The position numbers were made by a program, and so were the translations under genes. A stretch of DNA of 64,000 nucleotides. It comes from Sisyra terminalis. Its lineage: Eukaryota > Arthropoda > Insecta > Neuroptera > Sisyridae. The stretch covers positions 248,001 to 312,000 of the forward strand of contig OY292279.1 in assembly GCA_958496175.1 (NCBI GenBank), written 5' to 3'. The notes beneath the pieces were generated by a model. The model was not told the DNA's origin and did not search any database. It was given only the letters and a program-made list of their open reading frames with translations. This document shows positions 28,330 to 43,110 of this stretch, piece by piece (the stretch's first letter is position 1; each line of letters opens with the position of its first letter).

Positions 28330-31300
28330 CGCAAATATCACCGCAAAATAACCGCAATGATATCCGCAAAAATAACCGCAATAATATCCGCAAAAATAAC
28401 CGCAAATATTACCGCAAAATAACCGCAATGATATCCGCAAAAATAACCGCAAATATCACCGCAAAATAACCGCAATGATATGCGCAAAAATAACCGCAAT
28501 AATATCCGCAAAAATAACCGCAATGATATCCGCCAAATTAACCGCAAATATTACAGCAAAATAACCGCAATAATATCCGCAAAAATAACCGCAAATATTA
28601 CCGCAAAATAACCGCAATGATATCCGCAAAAATAACCGCAATAATATCCGCAAAAATAACCGCAAATGTTACCGCAAAATAACCGCAATGATATCCGCAA
28701 AAATAACCGCAATAATATCCGCAAAAATAACCGCAATAATATCCGCAAAAATAACCGCAATGATATCCGCAAAAATAACCGCAAATATTACCGCAAAATA
28801 ACCGCAATGATATCCGCAAAAATAACCGCAAATATCACCGCAAAATAACCGCAATGATATCCGCAAAAATAACCGCAATGATATCCGCAAAAACATCCGC
28901 AATAATATCCGCAAAATTAACCGCAAATATTACAGCAAAATAACCGCAATGATATCCGCAAAAATAACCGCAAATATCACCGCAAAAATAACCGCAATGA
29001 TATCCGCAAAAATAACCGCAAACATTACCGCAAAATAACCGCAATGATATCCGCAAAAATAACCGCAAATATCACCGCAAAATAACCGCAATGATATCCG
29101 CAAAAATAACCGCAAATATCACCGCAAAATAACCGCAATGATATCCGCAAAAATAACCGCAATAATATCCGCAAAAATAACCGCAATGATATCCGCAAAA
29201 ATAACCGCAAATATTGCCGCAAAATAACCGCAATAATTTCCGCAAAATAAACCGCTAATGTTACCGCAAAATAACCGCAATGATATCCGCAAAAATAACC
29301 GCAATAATATCCGCAAAAATAACCGCAATAATATCCGCAAAAATAACCGCAAATATCACCGCAAAATAACCGCAATGATATCCGCAAAAATATCCGCAAT
29401 AATATCCGCAAAAATAACCGCAATGATATCCGCAAAAATAACCGCAAATATTACCGCAAAATAACCGCAATGATATCCGCAAAAATAACCGCAATGATAT
29501 CCGCAAAAATAACCGCAATAATATCCGCAAAATTAACCGCAAATATTACAGCAAAATAACCGCAATGATATCCGCAAAAATAACCGCAATAATATCCGCA
29601 AAAATAACCGCAATAATATCCGCAAAAATAACCGCAAATATCACCGCAAAATAACCGCAATGATATCCGCAAAAATATCCGCAATAATATCCGCAAAAAT
29701 AACCGCAATGATATCCGCAAAAATAACCGCAAATATTACCGCAAAATATCCGCAATAGTTTCCGCAAAAATAACCGCAAATGTTAACGCAAAATAACCGC
29801 CATGATATCCGCAAAAATAACCGCAATAATATCCGCAAAAATAACCGCAAATGTTACCGCAAAATAACCGCCATGATATCAGCAAAAATAACCGCAAATA
29901 TCACCGCAAAATAACCGCAATGATATCCGCAAAAATAACCGCAATGATAACCGCAAAAATAACCGCAATAATATCCGCAAAATTAACCGCAAATATTACT
30001 GCAAAATAAAAGCAATGATATCCGCAAAAATAACCGCAATGATATCCGCAAAAATATCCGCATTAATATCCGCAAAATTAACCGCAAATATTACAGCAAA
30101 ATAACCGCAATAATATCCGCAAAAATAACCGCAATGATATCCGCAAAAATAACCGCAATGATATCCGCAAAAATAACCGCAATGATATCCGCAAAAATAA
30201 CCGCAAATATTACAGCAAAATAACCGCAATGATATCCGCAAAAATAACCGCAAGTGTTACCGCAAAATAACCGCAATGATATCCGCAAAAATAACCGCAA
30301 TAATATCCGCAAAAATAACCGCAATAATATCCGCTAAAATAACCGCAATGATATTCGCAAAAATAACCGCAAATATTACCGCAAAATAACCGCAATGATA
30401 TCCGCATAAATAACCGCAAATATCACCGCAAAATAACCGCAATGATATCCGCAAAAATAACCGCAATGATATCCGCAAAAATAACCGCAACAATATCCGC
30501 AAAATTAACCGCAAATATTACAGCAAAATATCCGCAATGATATCCGCAAAAATAACCGCAATAATATCCGCAAAAATAACCGCAAATATTACAGCAAAAT
30601 AACCGCAATGATATCCGCAAAAATAACCGCAATAATATCCGCAAAATTAACCGCAAATATTACAGCAAAATAACCGCAATGATATCCGTAAAAATAACCG
30701 CAATAATATCCGCAAAAATAACCGCAAATGTTACCGCAAAATAACCGCAATGATATCCGTAAAAATAACCGCAATAATATCCGCAAAAATAACCGCAAAA
30801 ATATCCGCAAAAATAACCGCAATGATATCCGCAAAAATAACCGCAAATATTACCGCAAAATAACCGCAATGATATCCGCAAAAATAACCGCAAATATCAC
30901 CGCAAAATAACCGCAATGATATCCGCAAAAATAACCGCAAATATCACCGCTAATTAACCGCAATAATATCCGCAAAATTAACCGCAAAAATTACAGCAAA
31001 ATAACCGCAATGATATCCGCAAAAATATCCGCAATAATATCCGCAAAAATAACCGCAAATGTTACCGCAAAATAACCGCAATGATATCCGCAAAAATAAC
31101 CGCAATAATATCCGCAAAAATAACCGCAATTATTACAGCAAAATAACCGCAATGATATCCGCAAAAATAACCGCAAATATCACCGCAAAATAACCGCAAT
31201 GATATCCGCAAAAATAACCGCAATAATATCCGCAAAAATAACCGCAAATATTACCGCAAAATAACCGCAATGATATCCGCAAAAATAACCGCAAATATCA

Positions 31301-34300
31301 CCGCCAATACCACCGCAAAATAACCGCTATGATATCCGCAAAAATAACCGCAATAATATCAGCAAAAATAACCGCAATGATATCCGCAAAATTAACCGCA
31401 AATATTACAGCAAAATAACCGCATTAATATCCGCAAAAATAACCGCAAATATTACCGCTAAATAACCGCAATGATATCCGCAAAAATAACCGCAATAATA
31501 TCCGCAAAAATAACCGCAAATGTTACCGCAAAATAACCGCAATGATATCCGCAAAAATAACCGCAATAATATCCGCAAAAATAACCGCAATAATATCCGC
31601 AAAAATAACCGCAATGATATCCGCAAAAATAACCGCAAATATCACCGCAAAATAACCGCAATGATATCCGCAAAAATAACCGCAATAATATCCGCAAAAA
31701 TAACCGCAATGATATCCGCCAAATTAACCGCAAATATTACAGCAAAATAACCGCAATAATATCCGCAAAAGTAACCGCAAATATTACCGCAATATAACCG
31801 CAATGATATCCGCAAAAATAACCGCAAAAATAACCGCAAATGTTACCGCAAAATAACCGCAATGATATCCGCAAAAATAACCGCAATAATATCCGCATAA
31901 ATAACCGCAATAATATCCGCAAAAACAACCGCAATGATATCCGCAAAAATAACCGCTAATATTACCGCAAAATAACCGCAATGATATCCGCAAAAATAAC
32001 CGCAAATATCACCGCAAAATAACCGCAATGATATCCGCAAAAATAACCGCAATGATATCCGCCAAAATAACCGCAATAATATCCGCAAAATTAACCGCAA
32101 ATATAACAGCAAAATAACCGCAATGATATCCGCAAAAATAACCGCAATAATATCCGCAAAAATAACCGCAATGATATCCGCAAAAATAACCGCAAATATT
32201 ACCGCAAAACAACCGCAATGATATCCGCAAAAATAACCGCAAATATCACTTAAAATAACCGCAATGATATCTGCAAAAATAACCGCAATAATATCCGCAA
32301 AAATAACCGCAAATATTACCGCAAAATAACCGCAATGATATCAGCAAAAATAACCGCAAATATCACCGATAAATAACCGCAATGATATCCGCAAAAATAA
32401 CCGCAATAATATCCGCAAAAATAACCGCAATGATATCCGCAAAAATAACCGCAAATATTACCGCAAAATAACCGCAATGATATCCGCAAAAATAACCGCA
32501 AATATCACCACAAAATAACCGCAATGATATCCGCAAAAATAACCGCAATGATATCCGCAAAAATAACCGCAATAATATCCGCAAAATTAACCGCAAATAT
32601 TACAGCAAAATAACCGCAATGATATCCGCAAAAATAACCGCAATAATATCCGCAAAATTAACCGCAAATATTACAGCAAAATAACCGCAATGATATCCGC
32701 AAAAATAACCGCAATAATATCCGCAAAAATAACCGCAAATATTACCGCAAAATAACCGCAATGATATCCGCAAAAATAACCGCAAATATCACCGCCAATA
32801 CCACCGCAAAATAACCGCTATGATATCCGCAAAAATAACCGCAATAATATCAGCAAAAATAACCGCAATGATATCCGCAAAATTAACCGCAAATATTACA
32901 GCAAAATAACCGCATTAATATCCGCAAAAATAACCGCAAATATTACCGCTAAATAACCGCAATGATATCCGCAAAAATAACCGCAATAATATCCGCAAAA
33001 ATAACCGCAAATATCACCGCAAAATAACCGCAATGATATCCGCAAAAATAACCGCAATAATATCCGCAAAAATAACCGCAATAATATCCGCAAAAATAAC
33101 CGCAATGATATCCGCAAAAATAACCGCAAATATCACCGCAAAATAACCGCAATGATATCCGCAAAAATAACCGCAATAATATCCGCAAAAATAACCGCAA
33201 TGATATCCGCCAAATTAACCGCAAATATTACAGCAAAATAACCGCAATAATATCCGCAAAAGTAACCGCAAATATTACCGCAATATAACCGCAATGATAT
33301 CCGCAAAAATAACCGCAAAAATAACCGCAAATGTTACCGCAAAATAACCGCAATGATATCCGCAAAAATAACCGCAATAATATCCGCATAAATAACCGCA
33401 ATAATATCCGCAAAAACAACCGCAATGATATCCGCAAAAATAACCGCTAATATTACCGCAAAATAACCGCAATGATATCCGCAAAAATAACCGCAAATAT
33501 CACCGCAAAATAACCGCAATGATATCCGCAAAAATAACCGCAATGATATCCGCCAAAATAACCGCAATAATATCCGCAAAATTAACCGCAAATATAACAG
33601 CAAAATAACCGCAATGATATCCGCAAAAATAACCGCAATAATATCCGCAAAAATAACCGCAATGATATCCGCAAAAATAACCGCAAATATTACCGCAAAA
33701 CAACCGCAATGATATCCGCAAAAATAACCGCAAATATCACTTAAAATAACCGCAATGATATCCGCAAAAATAACCGCAATAATATCCGCAAAAATAACCG
33801 CAAATATTACCGCAAAATAACCGCAATGATATCCGCAAAAATAACCGCAAATATCACCGATAAATAACCGCAATGATATCCGCAAAAATAACCGCAATAA
33901 TATCCGCAAAAATAACCGCAATGATATCCGCAAAAATAACCGCAAATATTACCGCAAAATAACCGCAATGATATCCGCAAAAATAACCGCAAATATCACC
34001 ACAAAATAACCGCAATGATATCCGCAAAAATAACCGCAATGATATCCGCAAAAATAACCGCAATAATATCCGCAAAATTAACCGCAAATATTACAGCAAA
34101 ATAACCGCAATGATATCCGCAAAAATAACCGCAATAATATCCGCAAAATTAACCGCAAATATTACAGCAAAATAACCGCAATGATATCCGCAAAAATAAC
34201 CGCAATAATATCCGCAAAAATAACCGCAAATATTACCGCAAAATAACCGCAATGATATCCGCAAAAATAACCGCAAATATCACCGCCAATACCACCGCAA

Positions 34301-34496
34301 AATAACCGCTATGATATCCGCAAAAATAACCGCAATAATATCAGCAAAAATAACCGCAATGATATCCGCAAAATTAACCGCAAATATTACAGCAAAATAA
34401 CCGCATTAATATCCGCAAAAATAACCGCAAATATTACCGCTAAATAACCGCAATGATATCCGCAAAAATAACCGCAATAATATCCGCAAAAATGAC
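28330..34496 (+). repeat. 6.15-kb higher-order unit, copy 1
   Basis: 28,330-30,200 matches 34,497-36,367 at an offset of 6,167 bp, and about 30,650-32,250 matches about 36,790-38,395 at 6,142 bp. The stretch between (30,251-30,640) does not match its counterpart and instead matches 15,109-15,498. Rare shared markers include AAACATCCGC, ATAGTTTCCGC, GTTAACGC, ATGATAACCGC and TACTGCAAAATAAAAGC. The last part contains the 1,491-bp tandem repeat listed separately. Confidence 0.85.
31301..34390 (+). repeat. 1,491-bp tandem repeat, two full units and the start of a third
   Basis: The distinctive CCGCCAATACCACCGC starts at 31,301, 32,792 and 34,283, exactly 1,491 bp apart, and CACTTAAAATAA starts at 32,247 and 33,738, also 1,491 apart. 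All other markers between them keep the same spacing (CCGCAATATAACC, CCGATAAATAACC, AAATATAACAGC). Few substitutions separate the two units (for example ATCTGC at 32,270 and ATCAGC at 32,340 only in the first). The 708-bp offset seen at 38-42 kb is absent here. Confidence 0.9.
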
Positions 34497-37400
34497 CGCA
34501 AATATCACCGCAAAATAACCGCAATGATATCCGCAAAAATAACCGCAATAATATCCGCAAAAATAACCGCAAATATTACCGCAAAATAACCGCAATGATA
34601 TCCGCAAAAATAACCGCAAATATCACCGCAAAATAACCGCAATGATATGCGCAAAAATAACCGCAATAATATCCGCAAAAATAACCGCAATGATATCCGC
34701 CAAATTAACCGCAAATATTACAGCAAAATAACCGCAATAATATCCGCAAAAATAACCGCAAATATTACCGCAAAATAACCGCAATGATATCCGCAAAAAT
34801 AACCGCAATAATATCCGCAAAAATAACCGCAAATGTTACCGCAAAATAACCGCAATGATATCCGCAAAAATAACCGCAATAATATCCGCAAAAATAACCG
34901 CAATAATATCCGCAAAAATAACCGCAATGATATCCGCAAAAATAACCGCAAATATTACCGCAAAATAACCGCAATGATATCCGCAAAAATAACCGCAAAT
35001 ATCACCGCAAAATAACCGCAATGATATCCGCAAAAATAACCGCAATGATATCCGCAAAAACATCCGCAATAATATCCGCAAAATTAACCGCAAATATTAC
35101 AGCAAAATAACCGCAATGATATCCGCAAAAATAACCGCAAATATCACCGCAAAAATAACCGCAATGATATCCGCAAAAATAACCGCAAACATTACCGCAA
35201 AATAACCGCAATGATATCCGCAAAAATAACCGCAAATATCACCGCAAAATAACCGCAATGATATCCGCAAAAATAACCGCAAATATCACCGCAAAATAAC
35301 CGCAATGATATCCGCAAAAATAACCGCAATAATATCCGCAAAAATAACCGCAATGATATCCGCAAAAATAACCGCAAATATTGCCGCAAAATAACCGCAA
35401 TAATTTCCGCAAAATAAACCGCTAATGTTACCGCAAAATAACCGCAATGATATCCGCAAAAATAACCGCAATAATATCCGCAAAAATAACCGCAATAATA
35501 TCCGCAAAAATAACCGCAAATATCACCGCAAAATAACCGCAATGATATCCGCAAAAATATCCGCAATAATATCCGCAAAAATAACCGCAATGATATCCGC
35601 AAAAATAACCGCAAATATTACCGCAAAATAACCGCAATGATATCCGCAAAAATAACCGCAATGATATCCGCAAAAATAACCGCAATAATATCCGCAAAAT
35701 TAACCGCAAATATTACAGCAAAATAACCGCAATGATATCCGCAAAAATAACCGCAATAATATCCGCAAAAATAACCGCAATAATATCCGCAAAAATAACC
35801 GCAAATATCACCGCAAAATAACCGCAATGATATCCGCAAAAATATCCGCAATAATATCCGCAAAAATAACCGCAATGATATCCGCAAAAATAACCGCAAA
35901 TATTACCGCAAAATATCCGCAATAGTTTCCGCAAAAATAACCGCAAATGTTAACGCAAAATAACCGCCATGATATCCGCAAAAATAACCGCAATAATATC
36001 CGCAAAAATAACCGCAAATGTTACCGCAAAATAACCGCCATGATATCAGCAAAAATAACCGCAAATATCACCGCAAAATAACCGCAATGATATCCGCAAA
36101 AATAACCTCAATGATAACCGCAAAAATAACCGCAATAATATCCGCAAAATTAACCGCAAATACTACTGCAAAATAAAAGCAATGATATCCGCAAAAATAA
36201 CCGCAATGATATCCGCAAAAATATCCGCATTAATATCCGCAAAATTAACCGCAAATATTACAGCAAAATAACCGCAATAATATCCGCAAAAATAACCGCA
36301 ATGATATCCGCAAAAATAACCGCAATGATATCCGCAAAAATAACCGCAATGATATCCGCAAAAATAACCGCAAATATTACAGCAAAATAACCGCAATGAT
36401 ATCCGCAAAAATAACCGCAATAATATCCGCAAAAATAACCGCAATGATATCCGCAAAAATAACAGCAAATATCACCGCAAAATAACCGCAATGATATCCG
36501 CAAAAATAACCGCAAATATCACCGCAAAATAACCGCAATAATATCCGCAAAATTAACCGCAAATATTACAGCAAAATAACCGCAATGATATCCGCAAAAA
36601 TAACCGCAATTATATCCGCAAAAATAACCGCAAATGTTACCGCAAAATAACCGCAATGATATCCGCAAAAATAACCGCAATAATATCCGCAAAAATAACA
36701 GCAATTATTACAGCAAAATAACCGCAATGATATCCGCAAAAATAACCGCAAATATTACCGCAAAATAACCGCACTAATATCCGCAAAATTAACCGCAAAT
36801 ATTACAGCAAAATAACCGCAATGATATCCGTAAAAATAACCGCAATAATATCCGCAAAAATAACCGCAAATGTTACCGCAAAATAACCGCAATGATATCC
36901 GTAAAAATAACCGCAATAATATCCGCAAAAATAACCGCAAAAATATCCGCAAAAATAACCGCAATAATATCCGCAAAAATAACCGCAAATATTACCGCAA
37001 AATAACCGCAATGATATCCGCAAAAATAACCGCAAATATCACCGCAAAATAACCGCAATGATATCCGCAAAAATAACCGCAAATATCACCGCTAATTAAC
37101 CGCAATAATATCCGCAAAATTAACCGCAAAAATTACAGCAAAATAACCGCAATGATATCCGCAAAAATATCCGCAATAATATCCGCAAAAATAACCGCAA
37201 ATGTTACCGCAAAATAACCGCAATGATATCCGCAAAAATAACCGCAATAATATCCGCAAAAATAACCGCAATTATTACAGCAAAATAACCGCAATGATAT
37301 CCGCAAAAATAACCGCAAATATCACCGCAAAATAACCGCAATGATATCCGCAAAAATAACCGCAATAATATCCGCAAAAATAACCGCAAATATTACCGCA

Positions 37401-38400
37401 AAATAACCGCAATGATATCCGCAAAAATAACCGCAAATATCACCGCCAATACCACCGCAAAATAACCGCTATGATATCCGCAAAAATTACCGCAATAATA
37501 TCAGCAAAAATAACCGCAATGATATCCGCAAAATTAACCGCAAATATTACAGCAAAATAACCGCATTAATATCCGCAAAAATAACCGCAAATATTACCGC
37601 TAAATAACCGCAATGATATCCGCAAAAATAACCGCAATAATATCCGCAAAAATAACCGCAAATGTTACCGCAAAATAACCGCAATGATATCCGCAAAAAT
37701 AACCGCAATAATATCCGCAAAAATAACCGCAATAATATCCGCAAAAATAACCGCAATGATATCCGCAAAAATAACCGCAAATATCACCGCAAAATAACCG
37801 CAATGATATCCGCAAAAATAACCGCAATAATATCCGCAAAAATAACCGCAATGATATCCGCCAAATTAACCGCAAATATTACAGCAAAATAACCGCAATA
37901 ATATCCGCAAAAGTAACCGCAAATATTACCGCAATATAACCGCAATGATATCCGCAAAAATAACCGCAAAAATAACCGCAAATGTTACCGCAAAATAACC
38001 GCAATGATATCCGCAAAAATAACCGCAATAATATCCGCATAAATAACCGCAATAATATCCGCAAAAACAACCGCAATGATATCCGCAAAAATAACCGCTA
38101 ATATTACCGCAAAATAACCGCAATGATATCCGCAAAAATAACCGCAAATATCACCGCAAAATAACCGCAATGATATCCGCAAAAATAACCGCAATGATAT
38201 CCGCCAAAATAACCGCAATAATATCCGCAAAATTAACCGCAAATATAACAGCAAAATAACCGCAATGATATCCGCAAAAATAACCGCAATAATATCCGCA
38301 AAAATAACCGCAATGATATCCGCAAAAATAACCGCAAATATTACCGCAAAACAACCGCAATGATATCCGCAAAAATAACCGCAAATATCACTTAAAATAA
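34497..38400 (+). repeat. 6.15-kb higher-order unit, copy 2 (incomplete)
   Basis: It follows copy 1 with occasional substitutions (AACCTCAATG near 36,106 against AACCGCAATG; ACTACTGC near 36,162 against ATTACTGC). It differs wholly in the patch about 36,418-36,785. It ends where the 2,564-bp repeat takes over, without a second copy of the 1,491-bp tandem. Confidence 0.8.
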
Positions 38401-41400
38401 CCGCAATGATATCCGCAAAAATAACCGCAATAATATCCGCAAAAATAACCGCAAATATTACCGCAAAATAACCGCAATGATATCCGCAAAAATAACCGCA
38501 AATATCACCGATAAATAACCGCAATGATATCCGCAAAAATAACCGCAATAATATCCGCAAAAATAACCGCAATGATATCCGCAAAAATAACCGCAAATAT
38601 TACCGCAAAATAACCGCAATGATATCCGCAAAAATAACCGCAAATATCACCACAAAATAACCGCAATGATATCCGCAAAATTAACCGCAAATATTACAGC
38701 AAAATAACCGCATTAATATCCGCAAAAATAACCGCAAATATTACCGCTAAATAACCGCAATGATATCCGCAAAAATAACCGCAATAATATCCGCAAAAAT
38801 AACCGCAAATGTTACCGCAAAATAACCGCAATGATATCCGCAAAAATAACCGCAAATATCACCGCAAAATAACCGCAATGATATCCGCAAAAATAACCGC
38901 AATGATATCCGCCAAAATAACCGCAATAATATCCGCAAAATTAACCGCAAATATAACAGCAAAATAACCGCAATGATATCCGCAAAAATAACCGCAATAA
39001 TATCCGCAAAAATAACCGCAATGATATCCGCAAAAATAACCGCAAATATTACCGCAAAACAACCGCAATGATATCCGCAAAAATAACCGCAAATATCACT
39101 TAAAATAACCGCAATGATATCCGCAAAAATAACCGCAATAATATCCGCAAAAATAACCGCAAATATTACCGCAAAATAACCGCAATGATATCCGCAAAAA
39201 TAACCGCAAATATCACCGATAAATAACCGCAATGATATCCGCAAAAATAACCGCAATAATATCCGCAAAAATAACCGCAATGATATCCGCAAAAATAACC
39301 GCAAATATTACCGCAAAATAACCGCAATAATATCCGCAAAATTAACCGCAAATATTACAGCAAAATAACCGCAATGATATCCGCAAAAATAACCGCAATA
39401 AAATCCGCAAAAATAACCGCAAATATTACCGCAAAATAACCGCAATGATATCCGCAAAAATAACCGCAAATATCACCGCCAATACCACCGCAAAATAACC
39501 GCTATGATATCCGCAAAAATAACCGCAATAATATCCGCAAAAATAACCGCAAATATTACCGCAAAATAACCGCAATGATATCCGCAAAAATAACCGCAAA
39601 TATCACCGCAAAATAACCGCAATGATATCCGCAAAAATAACCGCAAATATCACCGCTAATTAACCGCAATAATATCCGCAAAATTAACCGCAAAAATTAC
39701 AGCAAAATAACCGCAATGATATCCGCAAAAATATCCGCAATAATATCCGCAAAAATAACCGCAAATGTTACCGCAAAATAACCGCAATGATATCCGCAAA
39801 AATAACCGCAATAATATCCGCAAAAATAACCGCAATTATTACAGCAAAATAACCGCAATGATATCCGCAAAAATAACCGCAAATATCACCGCAAAATAAC
39901 CGCAATGATATCCGCAAAAATAACCGCAATAATATCCGCAAAAATAACCGCAAATATTACCGCAAAATAACCGCAATGATATCCGCAAAAATAACCGCAA
40001 ATATCACCGCCAATACCACCGCAAAATAACCGCTATGATATCCGCAAAAATTACCGCAATAATATCAGCAAAAATAACCGCAATGATATCCGCAAAATTA
40101 ACCGCAAATATTACAGCAAAATAACCGCATTAATATCCGCAAAAATAACCGCAAATATTACCGCTAAATAACCGCAATGATATCCGCAAAAATAACCGCA
40201 ATAATATCCGCAAAAATAACCGCAAATGTTACCGCAAAATAACCGCAATGATATCCGCAAAAATAACCGCAATAATATCCGCAAAAATAACCGCAATAAT
40301 ATCAGCAAAAATAACCGCAATGATATCCGCAAAAATAACCGCAAATATCACCGCAAAATAACCGCAATGATATCCGCAAAAATAACCGCAATAATATCCG
40401 CAAAAATAACCGCAATGATATCCGCCAAATTAACCGCAAATATTACAGCAAAATAACCGCAATAATATCCGCAAAAGTAACCGCAAATATTACCGCAATA
40501 TAACCGCAATGATATCCGCAAAAATAACCGCAAAAATAACCGCAAATGTTACCGCAAAATAACCGCAATGATATCCGCAAAAATAACCGCAATAATATCC
40601 GCATAAATAACCGCAATAATATCCGCAAAAACAACCGCAATGATATCCGCAAAAATAACCGCTAATATTACCGCAAAATAACCGCAATGATATCCGCAAA
40701 AATAACCGCAAATATCACCGCAAAATAACCGCAATGATATCCGCAAAAATAACCGCAATGATATCCGCCAAAATAACCGCAATAATATCCGCAAAATTAA
40801 CCGCAAATATAACAGCAAAATAACCGCAATGATATCCGCAAAAATAACCGCAATAATATCCGCAAAAATAACCGCAATGATATCCGCAAAAATAACCGCA
40901 AATATTACCGCAAAACAACCGCAATGATATCCGCAAAAATAACCGCAAATATCACTTAAAATAACCGCAATGATATCCGCAAAAATAACCGCAATAATAT
41001 CCGCAAAAATAACCGCAAATATTACCGCAAAATAACCGCAATGATATCCGCAAAAATAACCGCAAATATCACCGATAAATAACCGCAATGATATCCGCAA
41101 AAATAACCGCAATAATATCCGCAAAAATAACCGCAATGATATCCGCAAAAATAACCGCAAATATTACCGCAAAATAACCGCAATGATATCCGCAAAAATA
41201 ACCGCAAATATCACCACAAAATAACCGCAATGATATCCGCAAAATTAACCGCAAATATTACAGCAAAATAACCGCATTAATATCCGCAAAAATAACCGCA
41301 AATATTACCGCTAAATAACCGCAATGATATCCGCAAAAATAACCGCAATAATATCCGCAAAAATAACCGCAAATGTTACCGCAAAATAACCGCAATGATA

Positions 41401-42200
41401 TCCGCAAAAATAACCGCAAATATCACCGCAAAATAACCGCAATGATATCCGCAAAAATAACCGCAATGATATCCGCCAAAATAACCGCAATAATATCCGC
41501 AAAATTAACCGCAAATATAACAGCAAAATAACCGCAATGATATCCGCAAAAATAACCGCAATAATATCCGCAAAAATAACCGCAATGATATCCGCAAAAA
41601 TAACCGCAAATATTACCGCAAAACAACCGCAATGATATCCGCAAAAATAACCGCAAATATCACTTAAAATAACCGCAATGATATCCGCAAAAATAACCGC
41701 AATAATATCCGCAAAAATAACCGCAAATATTACCGCAAAATAACCGCAATGATATCCGCAAAAATAACCGCAAATATCACCGATAAATAACCGCAATGAT
41801 ATCCGCAAAAATAACCGCAATAATATCCGCAAAAATAACCGCAATGATATCCGCAAAAATAACCGCAAATATTACCGCAAAATAACCGCAATAATATCCG
41901 CAAAATTAACCGCAAATATTACAGCAAAATAACCGCAATGATATCCGCAAAAATAACCGCAATAAAATCCGCAAAAATAACCGCAAATATTACCGCAAAA
42001 TAACCGCAATGATATCCGCAAAAATAACCGCAAATATCACCGCCAATACCACCGCAAAATAACCGCTATGATATCCGCAAAAATAACCGCAATAATATCA
42101 GCAAAAATAACCGCAATGATATCCGCAAAATTAACCGCAAATATTACAGCAAAATAACCGCATTAATATCCGCAAAAATAACCGCAAATATTACCGCTAA
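37090..42200 (+). repeat. 2,564-bp tandem duplication with inner 708-bp repeat
   Basis: CCGCCAATACCACCGC lies at 37,443 and 40,007 and at 39,476 and 42,040; CACTTAAAATAA lies at 38,389 and 40,953 and at 39,097 and 41,661. All four pairs are exactly 2,564 bp apart. Within each unit the CACTTAAAATAA section is itself doubled at 708 bp, and the CCGCCAATACCACCGC section at 2,033 bp. The two units look almost identical; one difference is ATCAGC near 40,301 in the second. Confidence 0.9.
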
Positions 42201-43110
42201 ATAACCGCAATGATATCAGCAAAAATAACCGCAATAATATCCGCAAAAATAACCGCAAATGTTACCGCAAAATAACCGCAATGATATCCGCAAAAATAAC
42301 CGCAATAATATCCGCAAAAATAACCGCAATAATATCCGCAAAAATAACCGCAATGATATCCGCAAAAATAACCGCAAATATCACCGCAAAATAACCGCAA
42401 TGATATCCGCAAAAATAACCGCAATAATATCCGCAAAAATAACCGCAATGATATCCGCCAAATTAACCGCAAATATTACAGCAAAATAACCGCAATAATA
42501 TCCGCAAAAGTAACCGCAAATATTACCGCAATATAACCGCAATGATATCCGCAAAAATAACCGCAAAAATAACCGCAAATGTTACCGCAAAATAACCGCA
42601 ATGATATCCGCAAAAATAACCGCAATAATATCCGCATAAATAACCGCATCAATATCCGCAAAAACAACCGCAATGATATCCGCAAAAATAACCGCTAATA
42701 TTACCGCAAAACAACCGCAATGATATCCGCAAAAATAACCGCAAATATCACTTAAAATAACCGCAATGATATCCGCAAAAATAACCGCAATAATATCCGC
42801 AAAAATAACCGCAAATATTACCGCAAAATAACCGCAATGATATCCGCAAAAATAACCGCAAATATCACCGATAAATAACCGCAATGATATCCGCAAAAAT
42901 AACCGCAATAATATCCGCAAAAATAACCGCAATGATATCCGCAAAAATAACCGCAAATATTACCGCAAAATAACCGCAATGATATCCGCAAAAATAACCG
43001 CAAATATCACCACAAAATAACCGCAATGATATCCGCAAAAATAACCGCAATGATATCCGCAAAAATAACCGCAATAATATCCGCAAAATTAACCGCAAAT
43101 ATTACAGCAA
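42201..43110 (+). repeat. Further partial copy of the 37.6-38.7 kb segment, internally deleted
   Basis: 42,197-42,685 follows 37,600-38,088 at an offset of 4,597 bp. After CCGCTAATATTACC the sequence jumps directly to the AAAACAACC and CACTTAAAATAA (42,749) section, so several hundred bases present in the other copies (about 38,108-38,345) are missing. CATCAATATCC near 42,648 is private to this copy. Confidence 0.75.
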
